DNA of 64,000 bases from assembly GCA_007745835.1 (NCBI GenBank), contig CP036424.1:3521968-3585967 (forward strand), given 5' to 3'. The notes beneath the pieces are model-generated. The model was not told the DNA's origin. It searched no databases and worked only from the letters and a program-made list of their open reading frames with translations. The stretch is from Planctomycetes bacterium MalM25 (GTDB lineage Bacteria > Planctomycetota > Planctomycetia > Pirellulales > Lacipirellulaceae). Position numbers and translations under genes: made by a program. Shown here piece by piece: positions 27,680 to 36,456 of this stretch (its first letter is position 1; every line of letters starts with the position of its first letter).

Positions 27680-28122
27680 CGGCGAGCCGATCTGCGGACG
27701 GATGGTCCATCCGCTGCACTTGGACTGCGTCGCAGCGTGCACGCTACCCGACTGCGATCGACTCGCCGTAGCGCGGGTCCAGCAGTGCGGCCTGGTATCG
27801 TGTGTGCGGACGGCTAGGGGAAGCGAGCAGCGGCCACTCCCGAGAGTTCGTGCGGTTCGATCGACCCCGTGGCAATCTAGTACGGCGGGCGATGTCGAAA
27901 TAATCGATCGTTCGGCGTGCGAACTGGGGTTTGAGAACGTCGGCTGGAGATGATCTGGGGCCCAGGACACGCGATTTGGCTACCGGATTGGCACGAGTCG
28001 GAGAAAGAAACGACTAAACCGAATCTCGGCTGGCGTCACTCACGACACGGAACGGCCCTACCGAATGTCCCTGCGAGAACGCTTGCGGTGGTCTTCGGGC
28101 TCTAGTCGAGAAGAGGTACGCA

Positions 28123-31100
28123 ATGCCGCGTCGCCACCGAGGGGGAACGCGCCGATCTGCCGCGTCGGTGTTGTTACGGTCCGAGTCACTTGAGCCTCGC
28201 TTGCTGCTCGCAGGCGACACGCTACAAGGCGACTTCAACGGGGATGGGCTGGTCAACGCCGCCGACTACTCCGTTTGGCGCGATACGCTCGGCGCCCAGG
28301 TCGTTCCCCTGTCGGGAGCCGACCACAGCGGTGACGGAAGGGTCGGATCGGAAGACTACGAGGCGTGGCGAGACAACTATGGGGCGCAGGCGAGCCACTC
28401 GCATGCGACGCACAGCCTCAGCCACCAAGCGGAAATCGATGCCGCGTTGTCGCTTGTGCCGGTCGGCGATGCGACGCATACGGTGGTTGCGTCGGGAAAC
28501 TGGAGAGACGATAGCGTCTGGTTAGGCGGCGTGAAGCCGACCGCTGGTGCGCGTGTTGTGGTCCCGTCGGGACTCACACTGACGGTGGACTCGGTCATCG
28601 CCGAGGATATCTTCTCACTCCGTCTTGATGGCACGCTCACCTTCGCCACAGACATCGATACGCAGCTCCGCGTCGAGACGCTCGTCAGCACCGCGGCGAG
28701 CCGGCTTGTGATGGGGACCAAGTACAGCCCTATCGAGCCACAGGTCACCGCGAGCATCGTCATCACCGACAACGGAGCGATTGACCGCGCGTACGACCCG
28801 ACGGCGCTGAGTCGTGGTCTGATTTTGATGGGCTCCACGGAGATTCATGGAGCGGTGAAAACGTCTTGGAGTGCTGTTCGTGCAGTCGATGCGCCGCGAG
28901 CCGGCGACACCACGCTCACGCTCGACGGGGCCCCAACCGGGTGGCGCGTCGGCGATCAGCTCGCCATCGCCGGGACAAAATACGAGGTAACCGACAACCC
29001 GTTCGACGAAGGCGAATCAGAGCTGGTGCTTCCCACGGGGGAGGAGACCGCGGTTATCTCCTTAATCAGCGGCAACACGGTAGTACTCACCGAGCCCCTC
29101 CAGTACGACCACACTCCCCCGGCAAGCGATCTAGCGATCCACGTCGCGAACACCACCCGCAACGCCTTCATCCGGTCTGAGGGCGAGGCGGTGGACCGCC
29201 GCGGCCACCTCATGCTCATGCACAACCGAGATGCGCACCTGGCGTACGCGGGCTTCTACCAGCTGGGCCGGACCGACAAATCAGTATTGCCCGACCCGGC
29301 TCAGCTCGACGACCAAGGACGCCTTATTCCCGGCACGGGGACGAACGTTCAGGGCCGCTACAGCGTGCATTTCCACAAGCACGGCGTCGCCGCCCGGCCG
29401 GCCGCGTCAACGGTCACTGGCAGCGCTCTGATCGGCACTCCCGGCTGGGGCTACGTGAACCACTCCAGCCACGTCGACTTCGTCGACAACGTCAGCTTCG
29501 ATGTATTCGGAGCCGGCTTCTATACAGAGGCTGGCGACGAGATCGGCTCTTTTGTCGATAACCTTGCGATCAAGTCCCACGGAACCGGCCTGGCGCCCAA
29601 CGCCTTCGAGGGAGAAGACTTCGGACACTCCGGAGATGGGTTCTGGTTCCAGGGCGCCAGCGGCCTGACGATCCGTGGCAACGTGGCCAGCGGAGCGACT
29701 GGATCAGGCATCATCATCTATGGGGTCGAATTCCCGGTAGATGACGAGCAGTCGGAAATCCCGTTCCTTGCGGAAAACCTACCTGACCCGTCGCTCGCCA
29801 ACGGCGCTGAGCAACTGCCGGTAGGTGTGACATGGCTGACCGAGGTGCGTGACAATGTCGCGTACTCATCAGGCACCGGTTTTCAGGTCTGGTATCACCG
29901 CACGCCCCTCACGACTGACTTCGCCACAATGCCCGAACAGCTCATCCATTTCGGGTGGGATCTGCCGAGCAGCGTGATCGAGAACACGACGGTTTGGAAC
30001 TCCGACACCGGCGTGAAGGCGCTCTACAACCTGGATGTACACTACAGGAATGTCCGTGTCGTTAACGACTCCAGCCTCGTAGGCAAGACCGGGTTCGACG
30101 CCAGCAACGTGTACAACCTGAGCAGTCATATTTACGAGAACCTCGACATCGAGGGATTTCAAGTGGGTGTCAACCCTTCGCCCAACGGCAGGGTCACGAT
30201 CGATGGAGGCCGGTTTGCCAACCGAACCGACATCTACCTAGGAGTTCCGAGGCAGGACCATCGACGCCTCGACATAATCGGAGATGTCCGCTTCGACAGA
30301 TTGGTGTCCGGCTCCCCCCTGTCCGTGGGCAGGCAGAACCTCGTTGCGTCGAACGACACACGGATATTCGAAGACTCGTCGCCCCACTTTTTCCTCTACT
30401 ACGACCAGATCATCCTGAATTACGGCGAGTACACCGGCCAACAGCTCTATCGAGAGGAGCAACAAGCGAGTGTCGTACCGATACCCCAGCAACCGGAGGT
30501 GGTCTTTCCAGAGGGCGCAAACAATCTGATCCCAAGCGAGTACATCGGACTGACGAACGCTCAGTTGCAATCGATCTACGGAGCGTCGTTTGGCGGTGTG
30601 GTTCCCCCGGACGGCGCGAACGACGCCGCGGCGGATGGGATCGTCGGACTCGTCGGTTCCCAATCGGTAGGGCCAACCGCGCTCCTTCCACAGATCTTGT
30701 TGGGTTCGGACGCAATCATCGCCGAGACGCTCGCCGGGGTCCGCAACGCCACGCCCTTTGCCACCAACTCGATCCCCGATCTGATGGCAACGACACGTGG
30801 TGAGGAGCAAAGACTCTCGGCTCACGCCGATCTCCGTAGCGTGTTTGTCGATGTCGATCACTCGACAGCTGAGTTGGCCTTCACTGCCGAAAGCAGCGAC
30901 CCATCGGTCGTCATGCCGCTCATCAATCCAGACGGCACAATTGACCTGTCGATTCCCTCGAACGCTTCCGGCGTTGCCGAGGTGCGGGTGGTCGCGATCG
31001 ACCCGGATGAATCGGAAGCGACAACGCGTTTCACGGTCCGCGTCGAGTCAATGGCGGCGCCGCACGCTCAGGCGCCAGCGACTCGCGTCGCTTTTTCACA

Positions 31101-31347
31101 GTTCAAAGGTGCGGAGGCTAGAGCTGCGCACGCGCCTTCGCGCAGAGAAGAGATAGCGTCTGCCTCCCGCTCACGCGAAGCAGACCTACTCCTGCTCGCT
31201 GCGATGAGCGAGAATACGCTGACGAGACATGGACATCTGGGAACCGCGGACGTCAGTGACGGTCGAGCGCCGGACCTCGATGCAACCGATGTGGCGATAG
31301 AACTCTTAGACACCACTGAGGGCTCGTTCCTGAGATATGCTTTCTGA
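28123..31347 (+). CDS. Secreted G8-domain / beta-helix protein with LEPR-XLL and dockerin
   Basis: 1074 residues. The LEPR-XLL export-type N-terminus (SLEPRLLLAG, residues about 22-31) is followed by a type I dockerin pair (DFNGDGLVNAADYSVWRDTL near 37 and HSGDGRVGSEDYEAWRDNYG near 68). A G8-like domain follows (GNWRDDSVWLGGVKPTAGAR, VVVPSGLTLTVDS near 125). Residues about 370-700 are a right-handed beta-helix region with RYSVHFHKHGVAA and SHVDFVDNVSFDVFGAGFYT, reminiscent of animal CEMIP/TMEM2 and other G8 proteins. Near residue 917 is a cadherin-like segment (AELAFTAESSDPSVVMPLIN). A carbohydrate-related surface role is inference. It is the only cargo gene between the island repeats that reads rightward. 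Confidence 0.75.
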   Translation: MPRRHRGGTRRSAASVLLRSESLEPRLLLAGDTLQGDFNGDGLVNAADYSVWRDTLGAQVVPLSGADHSGDGRVGSEDYEAWRDNYGAQASHSHATHSLSHQAEIDAALSLVPVGDATHTVVASGNWRDDSVWLGGVKPTAGARVVVPSGLTLTVDSVIAEDIFSLRLDGTLTFATDIDTQLRVETLVSTAASRLVMGTKYSPIEPQVTASIVITDNGAIDRAYDPTALSRGLILMGSTEIHGAVKTSWSAVRAVDAPRAGDTTLTLDGAPTGWRVGDQLAIAGTKYEVTDNPFDEGESELVLPTGEETAVISLISGNTVVLTEPLQYDHTPPASDLAIHVANTTRNAFIRSEGEAVDRRGHLMLMHNRDAHLAYAGFYQLGRTDKSVLPDPAQLDDQGRLIPGTGTNVQGRYSVHFHKHGVAARPAASTVTGSALIGTPGWGYVNHSSHVDFVDNVSFDVFGAGFYTEAGDEIGSFVDNLAIKSHGTGLAPNAFEGEDFGHSGDGFWFQGASGLTIRGNVASGATGSGIIIYGVEFPVDDEQSEIPFLAENLPDPSLANGAEQLPVGVTWLTEVRDNVAYSSGTGFQVWYHRTPLTTDFATMPEQLIHFGWDLPSSVIENTTVWNSDTGVKALYNLDVHYRNVRVVNDSSLVGKTGFDASNVYNLSSHIYENLDIEGFQVGVNPSPNGRVTIDGGRFANRTDIYLGVPRQDHRRLDIIGDVRFDRLVSGSPLSVGRQNLVASNDTRIFEDSSPHFFLYYDQIILNYGEYTGQQLYREEQQASVVPIPQQPEVVFPEGANNLIPSEYIGLTNAQLQSIYGASFGGVVPPDGANDAAADGIVGLVGSQSVGPTALLPQILLGSDAIIAETLAGVRNATPFATNSIPDLMATTRGEEQRLSAHADLRSVFVDVDHSTAELAFTAESSDPSVVMPLINPDGTIDLSIPSNASGVAEVRVVAIDPDESEATTRFTVRVESMAAPHAQAPATRVAFSQFKGAEARAAHAPSRREEIASASRSREADLLLLAAMSENTLTRHGHLGTADVSDGRAPDLDATDVAIELLDTTEGSFLRYAF

Positions 31348-31534
31348 GGCGGCCGAGACCGTAGTTCGCTTGTTTGCCAGAACGTGTCGTTGGCATTGGC
31401 TACCAAAAAGGTAGAGAGCGACAAACCTCCCTGTGAAGTCGAGCCGGGCTTGGCTCGTGGTGCTGCGAGCCGCCCAAACGGCTGTCGGATGGATTGACTT
31501 TGGTCGTCTGCTGTTTCCATTAACTCGCGTCGGA

Positions 31535-31643
31535 TGCCTCACCCGTTTGCAGATCGCGGTTCCGCGAACTCGCAGCGGTGCCTCAGCTCGGCCAAGACCT
31601 CTGCGCGTGCGGCACCTGGCGAACTGAGCGGTGCTGGTCCAAC
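31535..31643. repeat. Island repeat copy R2 (109 bp) in a 347-bp gap
   Basis: Runs from TGCCTCACCCGTTTGCAGAT to GCGGTGCTGGTCCAAC and is 107/109 identical to 32522-32630. It contains pairs such as GGTGCC/GGCACC and CTCAG/CTGAG that can form a hairpin. Preceded by TTAACTCGCGTCGG, a word shared with other island repeats. No gene in 31348-31694. Confidence 0.92.
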
Positions 31644-31694
31644 TTCGGCGAGTTACGAGCAGTAAGTCGGCTGCTCGACTGCCTTGTACGGGGC

Positions 31695-32267
31695 CTACAA
31701 GCGTCTACCCCGTACCATCAGGGCGCCGAGTAGCAGCAAGGCCGCCGCGCCCGGCTCGGGGACAATAGTGAAGGTTGCCTCATTATCAAGAAATGAGTGG
31801 GAGTAGTTGCCTGGGTTAAAGCCCAGAGATTCTGCGGTCGCGTTGTTCCATGTTGCCGTGGCGAATACGGATTCAGATGATTGATAGCCCGCTGGAACAG
31901 CGAAGAAGTCCCCGCGGGGGTTCTGGCCCGAGAAGCCGATGGTATCTCCTGTAATCGAGTCGGGGTCTAAAAACGTACTACCAAACGCTGGTAGCGGGTT
32001 AGAACCTTGCGCCCCGATGGTGTAAACCACAGCGTTTCCGCGAATGCCATCACCAATAGCAGCTCGATGGCTGGGATGATTAAATCCGCCGGAGATGCTG
32101 GAGTCGTTCGATAAAAAGTTGAAACCATTCAGATCGACGGAGCCAGAAATCGTCATGACGAAATCAGGACCCGACTGCTCACCGACAAAAGTAAGCGTGT
32201 CCGCCTGGGTGATTGAAGCGCCGGCAATTGAGATGGCGAACGCTAGTGTGATGCGAATTGTAGACAT
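31695..32267 (-). CDS. PEP-CTERM sorted secreted protein
   Basis: 190 residues. Signal peptide at residues 1-22 (ITLAFAISIAGASITQAD) and a C-terminal PEP-CTERM tripartite signal (VPEPGAAALLLLGALMVRGR): Pro-Glu-Pro, membrane span, Arg cluster. The middle is beta-rich (GPDFVMTISGSVDLNG) and not recognised. The tail directs export and processing by an exosortase, which is not in this window. ATG 32267 has AGGA upstream. It is bounded by the two 109-bp repeats R2 and R2b. Confidence 0.85.
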   Translation of the reverse strand: MSTIRITLAFAISIAGASITQADTLTFVGEQSGPDFVMTISGSVDLNGFNFLSNDSSISGGFNHPSHRAAIGDGIRGNAVVYTIGAQGSNPLPAFGSTFLDPDSITGDTIGFSGQNPRGDFFAVPAGYQSSESVFATATWNNATAESLGFNPGNYSHSFLDNEATFTIVPEPGAAALLLLGALMVRGRRL

Positions 32268-32521
32268 TTCTGATCCTGTTGTATGATTAGCACTACTCTT
32301 CTAGTTCAAGGAAGCGCGCGGATCTATCCGCGAATGACATATTGATTCCACGCTCGACGTGCCGCTCCATCTGGAAACGCCCCATGTCGAGATTCCAGAC
32401 CGGAAACCCGGTACTCACCTCATTATAGTCTGCACGAGTGGACAGCGTAACCTACAGTGGGTAGAGCCCGCGAGAGAAATGGCGTTCAAATCCGTGAAGG
32501 AGGGGCGTGACCCGCTGAGGT

Positions 32522-32630
32522 TGCCTCATCCGTTTGCAGATCGCGGTTCCGCGAACTCGCAGCGGTGCCTCAGCTCGGCCAAGACCTCTGCGCGTGCGGC
32601 ACCTGGCGAACTGAGCAGTGCTGGTCCAAC
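32522..32630. repeat. Island repeat copy R2b (109 bp) in a 416-bp gap
   Basis: Direct repeat of 31535-31643 differing at two positions (a C/T near the start and a G/A near the end). Located between the two PEP-CTERM genes. No gene in 32268-32683. Confidence 0.92.
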
Positions 32631-32683
32631 CGACGGGATCGAGCGGCGTACGCTTGCAGACGGGAGGGCTAGGCTTTGAGGCG

Positions 32684-33406
32684 CTAGCAAGCGGCCCTGT
32701 GCCGGCGTTCAAGAACGGCCGTTTGCGACGGAAGAGTTCTTCGGCTGCGCCGCTGCAAACTGAGCAGCCCGGCCAAGCCTAACAGTATCAGGCTAGTCGG
32801 CTCGGGGATCGCGGTGACTGTGAAGATGCCATTCGCATCGTCGGCCCCGAGCAGTCGCAGCGTGGCGGACGTGGTGTTCGGGGCATTGAAGTCCTGAGCG
32901 TCGAAGATCGGCAGGTCAAATGTCAGCGAGAGGCCGAAGAACTCGGTGGGTTCGATCCTGGGATTGAAGCCCAAACCGTAGGACGCTAGGCGTCCGTTGG
33001 AGGAGATCATTTGCCCGCCGACAAAGTCGGCTGGGCGTGCCGTGCCCCCGTTCGCATCGCTGATGAAGCCCTCCGTGAAAAAGCTCTGCGCCGATCCACC
33101 CGGGTTTAAGCCCGTACCCAGCCGGATGCCGACACCGAACCCGTCCAAGTTCGAATGCACCAGCGATACGTCTCCGGCAAAACGGATATTCACGCTCAGG
33201 CGGCTTCCATCATAGGGGACTCCGACTAGTTCGGGGATCGGGATTTGAGCGAACGAGTAAACATCCCCCGGGTCCCCGACATCAACCGTCAGATCGTAAT
33301 CGGTCTGCCCTACCGCCTTGGAGGTGAAGGCTGCCACGAGTGCCAGTACGGCTAACGCAAAGGCGTGGCTGGCGACGTTCTTGTTCTCGTTCCAACGACG
33401 GATCAT
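32684..33406 (-). CDS. PEP-CTERM sorted secreted protein
   Basis: 240 residues. Signal segment VASHAFALAVLALVAAFTSK, a beta-rich body (LSVNIRFAGDVSLVHSNLDG, LTFDLPIFDAQDFNAPNTTS), and the PEP-CTERM tail IPEPTSLILLGLAGLLSLQR. The tail has an unusual extension of about 20 residues after the Arg cluster, suggesting the original stop was lost or the end was altered by a junction. ATG 33406 is supported by GAGGAG upstream. Function unknown beyond sorting. Confidence 0.82.
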   Translation of the reverse strand: MIRRWNENKNVASHAFALAVLALVAAFTSKAVGQTDYDLTVDVGDPGDVYSFAQIPIPELVGVPYDGSRLSVNIRFAGDVSLVHSNLDGFGVGIRLGTGLNPGGSAQSFFTEGFISDANGGTARPADFVGGQMISSNGRLASYGLGFNPRIEPTEFFGLSLTFDLPIFDAQDFNAPNTTSATLRLLGADDANGIFTVTAIPEPTSLILLGLAGLLSLQRRSRRTLPSQTAVLERRHRAAC

Positions 33407-33562
33407 GGAGCAGCTCCTCGGATGCATAGGGTCTCGTCAATGGCCCAACAAGATAAACGTAGCGCAGAGCGGAATTGGGCACGCTAGAGCCTGGATTGTA
33501 GTCGCCTAGCTGGAGACCGCAACCAAACAGAGGTTGCCTCAGCCGACGCGGATTACGGCCTT

Positions 33563-33687
33563 GCCTAACTCGCGTCGGTGCCCGTCACCTCGGCAGATCG
33601 ACTCTGCGCGAAAGCGTGACCGACTCATCGTCCAGCGTGCGATTCCGAGTGCCTCAGAAGTCGCCGCGGTTGAGCTGACTTCTGCCG
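33563..33687. repeat. Island repeat copy R3 (partial units in both orientations) in a 302-bp gap
   Basis: GCCTAACTCGCGTCGGTGCC then CGTCACCTCGGCAG resembles the end of the unit in reverse; GAAGTCGCCGCGGTTGAGCT then GAC at 33658-33680 matches the unit end forward. The two half-units are about 75 bp apart and inverted. No gene in 33407-33708. Confidence 0.75.
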
Positions 33688-33708
33688 ATACGAAGACTCG
33701 ATGCCCCG

Positions 33709-35658
33709 TTACAAGTACGCTGGGGCAAACATCCAGACGACAACGAATCCGTAGGCCAGTATGCGACTACGCCAGGTAAGGCGGCGACAATACAGAGCGG
33801 CTAAGAGCGATACGAGCAAGCCGTAAGAGCCCGCGACCCATACTCCATCAGCGAGCGTGTCGATTCTTGCGTTAGCCTCGCCGAGCATCACTAGCGTCGC
33901 AACGAAGAGTGCCAAAACCAGCACACCCATGACGACCATGAACTCAAAGTAGGCCGGTGTCCACCACTTCGGTCGTTCATCACGGAGCTTGCTCGCAAAA
34001 GTCGTCCCGGCGAGGCATGGTGTCACGCACAGCACCACCGACATAAGCACGCCGACGAGCATGCCGCGGGGGATCTGGTATATGCCATCGTAGTAGATGC
34101 GGTAGGCCAGCGTATTCGCCAACTTATCGCGGGGCAGCGTTTCGACGCCTGGATATTCTCTCGTTAGTGCTTGCCGAGCCTCTTCGGCACGCTCAGGTTC
34201 GCCGAATGCCGCGTCGGCGAGCACCGTGATGGCGTCCCGCGCGTCGTTGTGCGAGTCGGCGACCGCCTCAAAGCCGAGATTGAACGCGAAGAAGCAGAAC
34301 GCCATAAATAACGACGCGACCAGCCCGAAAGAGAACGCTTCGCTGCCGGGCTTCGCGCGGGTCGTGACAGCGACCAGCAAGCCGGTGAGCATGATGATTA
34401 CTGGTATCAAGAGAACCGAAACGAGGCGTACCTCATCGGCGCTAAGCCCTTCGTTCATAAAAACAAACGATCGCCCTGCTGGCACCGGCGACGGCAAGGA
34501 TTCGTAGATGCTTAGCGGTGGGTTCTCGCGGATGTCTCCTTGAGTGTGGATCTTGCTCATGCACCATGCGAAGGCGATGCCAGCAACGATTCCAGTCAGA
34601 GCTGCGCCGACGGCGGATCGGAGATTAGCTTGCAGCACCTGCGTGACGGCCAAACCGACGGATGGCGAGCGTACCGAGACAGGTTCGCCACGCCGCCATC
34701 GCTCGAGGTCGTCGGCAAGAGCGGCAGCCGACGCATAGCGTTGGCTCGGGTCGCATTCGAGACATTTGAGGCACACCCGTTCGAGGGTGCGATCGACGCG
34801 GCGATTGTGTTCTCGTGGAGCAACGACCTCGCCCTTTAGGGCGCTAAGCAGCGTCTTGACCGGGGTCTCGGCCTGGTGTGGCGGCCTGCCCGTAAGCCCT
34901 TCGTACAGGATGGCGCCAATCGAATAGATGTCAGCCGCGGTGGTGATTTCCTTCCCGCCGGCGGCTTGTTCGGGCGGCATGTAGGCTGGCGTGCCCACGG
35001 CTGTACCGGTGTTGGTCAGGTCGCTGTCCAAAGCGATCTGTTTCGCGAGCCCCAGGTCGGAGACGAGCGGATGCCCCTCGTTGTCGAGCAGGATGTTGGC
35101 AGGCTTGAGGTCGCGGTGCAGCACACCACGTTGGTGAGCGTGGTGGATCGACCCGGCGATCGCCGCAACGACTCCGGCGAGATCGTTAGGGCGGTCGCCT
35201 AGCTCCGCTAGTTTGCCGGCTAGCGAACCCCCTTCGATGAGCTTCATTGAGAAGAAGTGGTGGCCATCATGGCTTCCGACTTCGTAGATCGGCACAATGC
35301 CAGGGTGGTCGAGCTTCGCGGCTGCTTCGGCTTCCAGATAAAACCGCTTGACGTCGCTCTCCGAGGCGAACTGTCCACTGAGGATCATCTTCAGCGCGAC
35401 CAGACGATTTAAGCTCTTCTGTCGGGCTTGGTAGACAACTCCCATCCCCCCACGAGCGATCTCGTCGAGGATTTCATAATCGCCAAACCCACCGGTCAGC
35501 CGGTACTCCCCTGAGAGCGGAACGTCCTGCTGGCTGCTCGACAGATCAACCGTGGGCTGACCGTCGCTGTTCGCTTTAGCTTGCGACCGACCTGTCTTGC
35601 CAGACCTGTCTGGGTTCGGCGATGAGGGAAGAAGCGCTGTTGGATCGGTGTCGCCCAT
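33709..35658 (-). CDS. Hanks-type Ser/Thr protein kinase with polytopic membrane C-terminus
   Basis: 649 residues. Kinase domain about residues 60-325 with glycine loop IARGGMGVVYQA, catalytic Lys in VALKMI, loop VLHRDLKPANILLDNEG, VSDLGLAK (DLG instead of DFG, common in bacterial kinases), and GTPAYMPPEQ. From about 346 there are seven or so membrane spans (VGAALTGIVAGIAFAWCM, LVSVLLIPVIIMLTGLLVAV, LVASLFMAFCFFAFNLGF, and others) with an extracytoplasmic loop between the first two. No PASTA or WD repeats. ATG 35658 (MGDTDPTALLPSS) is preferred to the ORF start at 35796, which reads through non-coding sequence. Substrate unknown. Confidence 0.92.
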   Translation of the reverse strand: MGDTDPTALLPSSPNPDRSGKTGRSQAKANSDGQPTVDLSSSQQDVPLSGEYRLTGGFGDYEILDEIARGGMGVVYQARQKSLNRLVALKMILSGQFASESDVKRFYLEAEAAAKLDHPGIVPIYEVGSHDGHHFFSMKLIEGGSLAGKLAELGDRPNDLAGVVAAIAGSIHHAHQRGVLHRDLKPANILLDNEGHPLVSDLGLAKQIALDSDLTNTGTAVGTPAYMPPEQAAGGKEITTAADIYSIGAILYEGLTGRPPHQAETPVKTLLSALKGEVVAPREHNRRVDRTLERVCLKCLECDPSQRYASAAALADDLERWRRGEPVSVRSPSVGLAVTQVLQANLRSAVGAALTGIVAGIAFAWCMSKIHTQGDIRENPPLSIYESLPSPVPAGRSFVFMNEGLSADEVRLVSVLLIPVIIMLTGLLVAVTTRAKPGSEAFSFGLVASLFMAFCFFAFNLGFEAVADSHNDARDAITVLADAAFGEPERAEEARQALTREYPGVETLPRDKLANTLAYRIYYDGIYQIPRGMLVGVLMSVVLCVTPCLAGTTFASKLRDERPKWWTPAYFEFMVVMGVLVLALFVATLVMLGEANARIDTLADGVWVAGSYGLLVSLLAALYCRRLTWRSRILAYGFVVVWMFAPAYL

Positions 35659-35822
35659 TGGCTGATTGTAGCAGGCCAAACCAGTCGCCACTGTAGGAAG
35701 ACAAGTTGCCCCAGACTGGCGACAGCTTGAAGAGCCTGCTGTCGGTTGCGACGCCCGTTCGACACAACGGTTGCCAACAAGCCGCCGCGGTTGCATCCCC
35801 GAGGCGGCTTTCGGCTAGGCCG

Positions 35823-35987
35823 AAGTCGCGTCGGTGCCCGTCACCTCGGCAGGTTAGCTCGTGCGCGAATCCGCCTGCCGGCTGTCGCTTCTACGCAGTC
35901 GATACGGTCGTCGCTAAGTGCAAAGGTGTGACCCGCCGGAGCAGCTTAGCCAACTCTCCCCGGACGACGCCTCCTTATGCACTTGAG
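35823..35987. repeat. Island repeat copy R4 (reverse unit plus start of a forward unit) in a 332-bp gap
   Basis: AAGTCGCGTCGGTGCCCGTC to GCTAAGTGCAAAGGTGTGAC forms a reverse unit of about 110 bp with internal CGGCAGG/CCTGCCG pairing. CGGACGACGCCTCCTTATGC then ACTTGAG at 35961-35987 is the start of a forward unit. Nothing else in 35659-35990. Confidence 0.78.
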
Positions 35988-35990
35988 CAA

Positions 35991-36332
35991 TCAGAATACG
36001 GCGTTTCTTCCGGCCTCAATTGACCAAAGAGCAATGATCACATGGCAGGCTACGAGCAAAGCAAGAATTACTGATCTCTTCGACATACCACGGACGGCAA
36101 GGGTCGCGATAGCTAGTGACGCGCAGATGCTCACTGGCAATGGGCCCAAGAGAAACAGTACTATCGATACGAAGGTTAGGCTCTCAACGTCAACCGGCTC
36201 CGGGTACTGGAGATACGCCCCGTATTGCCCAAAGCAAAATGATGTCGCGGGCAAGCAAGCACACAAGGCCAGTGCGAAGTACTTCCAAGTACGGCTGGCT
36301 ACTTCTGTGTGTTGTTGTGTGTGAGATCCCAT
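35991..36332 (-). CDS. Small hypothetical membrane protein
   Basis: 113 residues, not recognised. Three hydrophobic segments (YFALALCACLPATSFCFG, FVSIVLFLLGPLPVSICASL, VILALLVACHVIIALWSIEA). It is boxed in by island repeats R4 and R4'. Its coding reality rests on the membrane pattern and on its position between repeats; a spurious ORF is possible. Confidence 0.5.
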   Translation of the reverse strand: MGSHTQQHTEVASRTWKYFALALCACLPATSFCFGQYGAYLQYPEPVDVESLTFVSIVLFLLGPLPVSICASLAIATLAVRGMSKRSVILALLVACHVIIALWSIEAGRNAVF

Positions 36333-36398
36333 GCAAATGCTTTGCTTGGTGCCGAGTGGGGTGAGCCATGTCTCGCTTGCATGTACCTTACAGCATCC

Positions 36399-36439
36399 CG
36401 TCGCCTCAACGCGACCTTGCTAAGTACAAATGAGTGACC
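36399..36439. repeat. Island repeat fragment R4'
   Basis: CGTCGCCTCAACGCGACCTT then GCTAAGTACAAATGAGTGACC, matching the reverse-unit end (GCTAAGTGCAAATGAGGCGTC in R1 reverse). Confidence 0.65.
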
Positions 36440-36456
36440 CTCCGTGACTTGCTAGC

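Noticed and set aside
33563-33675. Integron attC site
   Set aside because: GCCTAAC and GTTGAGC fit the RYYYAAC and GTTRRRY core at 113 bp apart in one copy only; other copies lack both, no IntI-like integrase is seen (the integrase present is at the island end), and genes face both ways.
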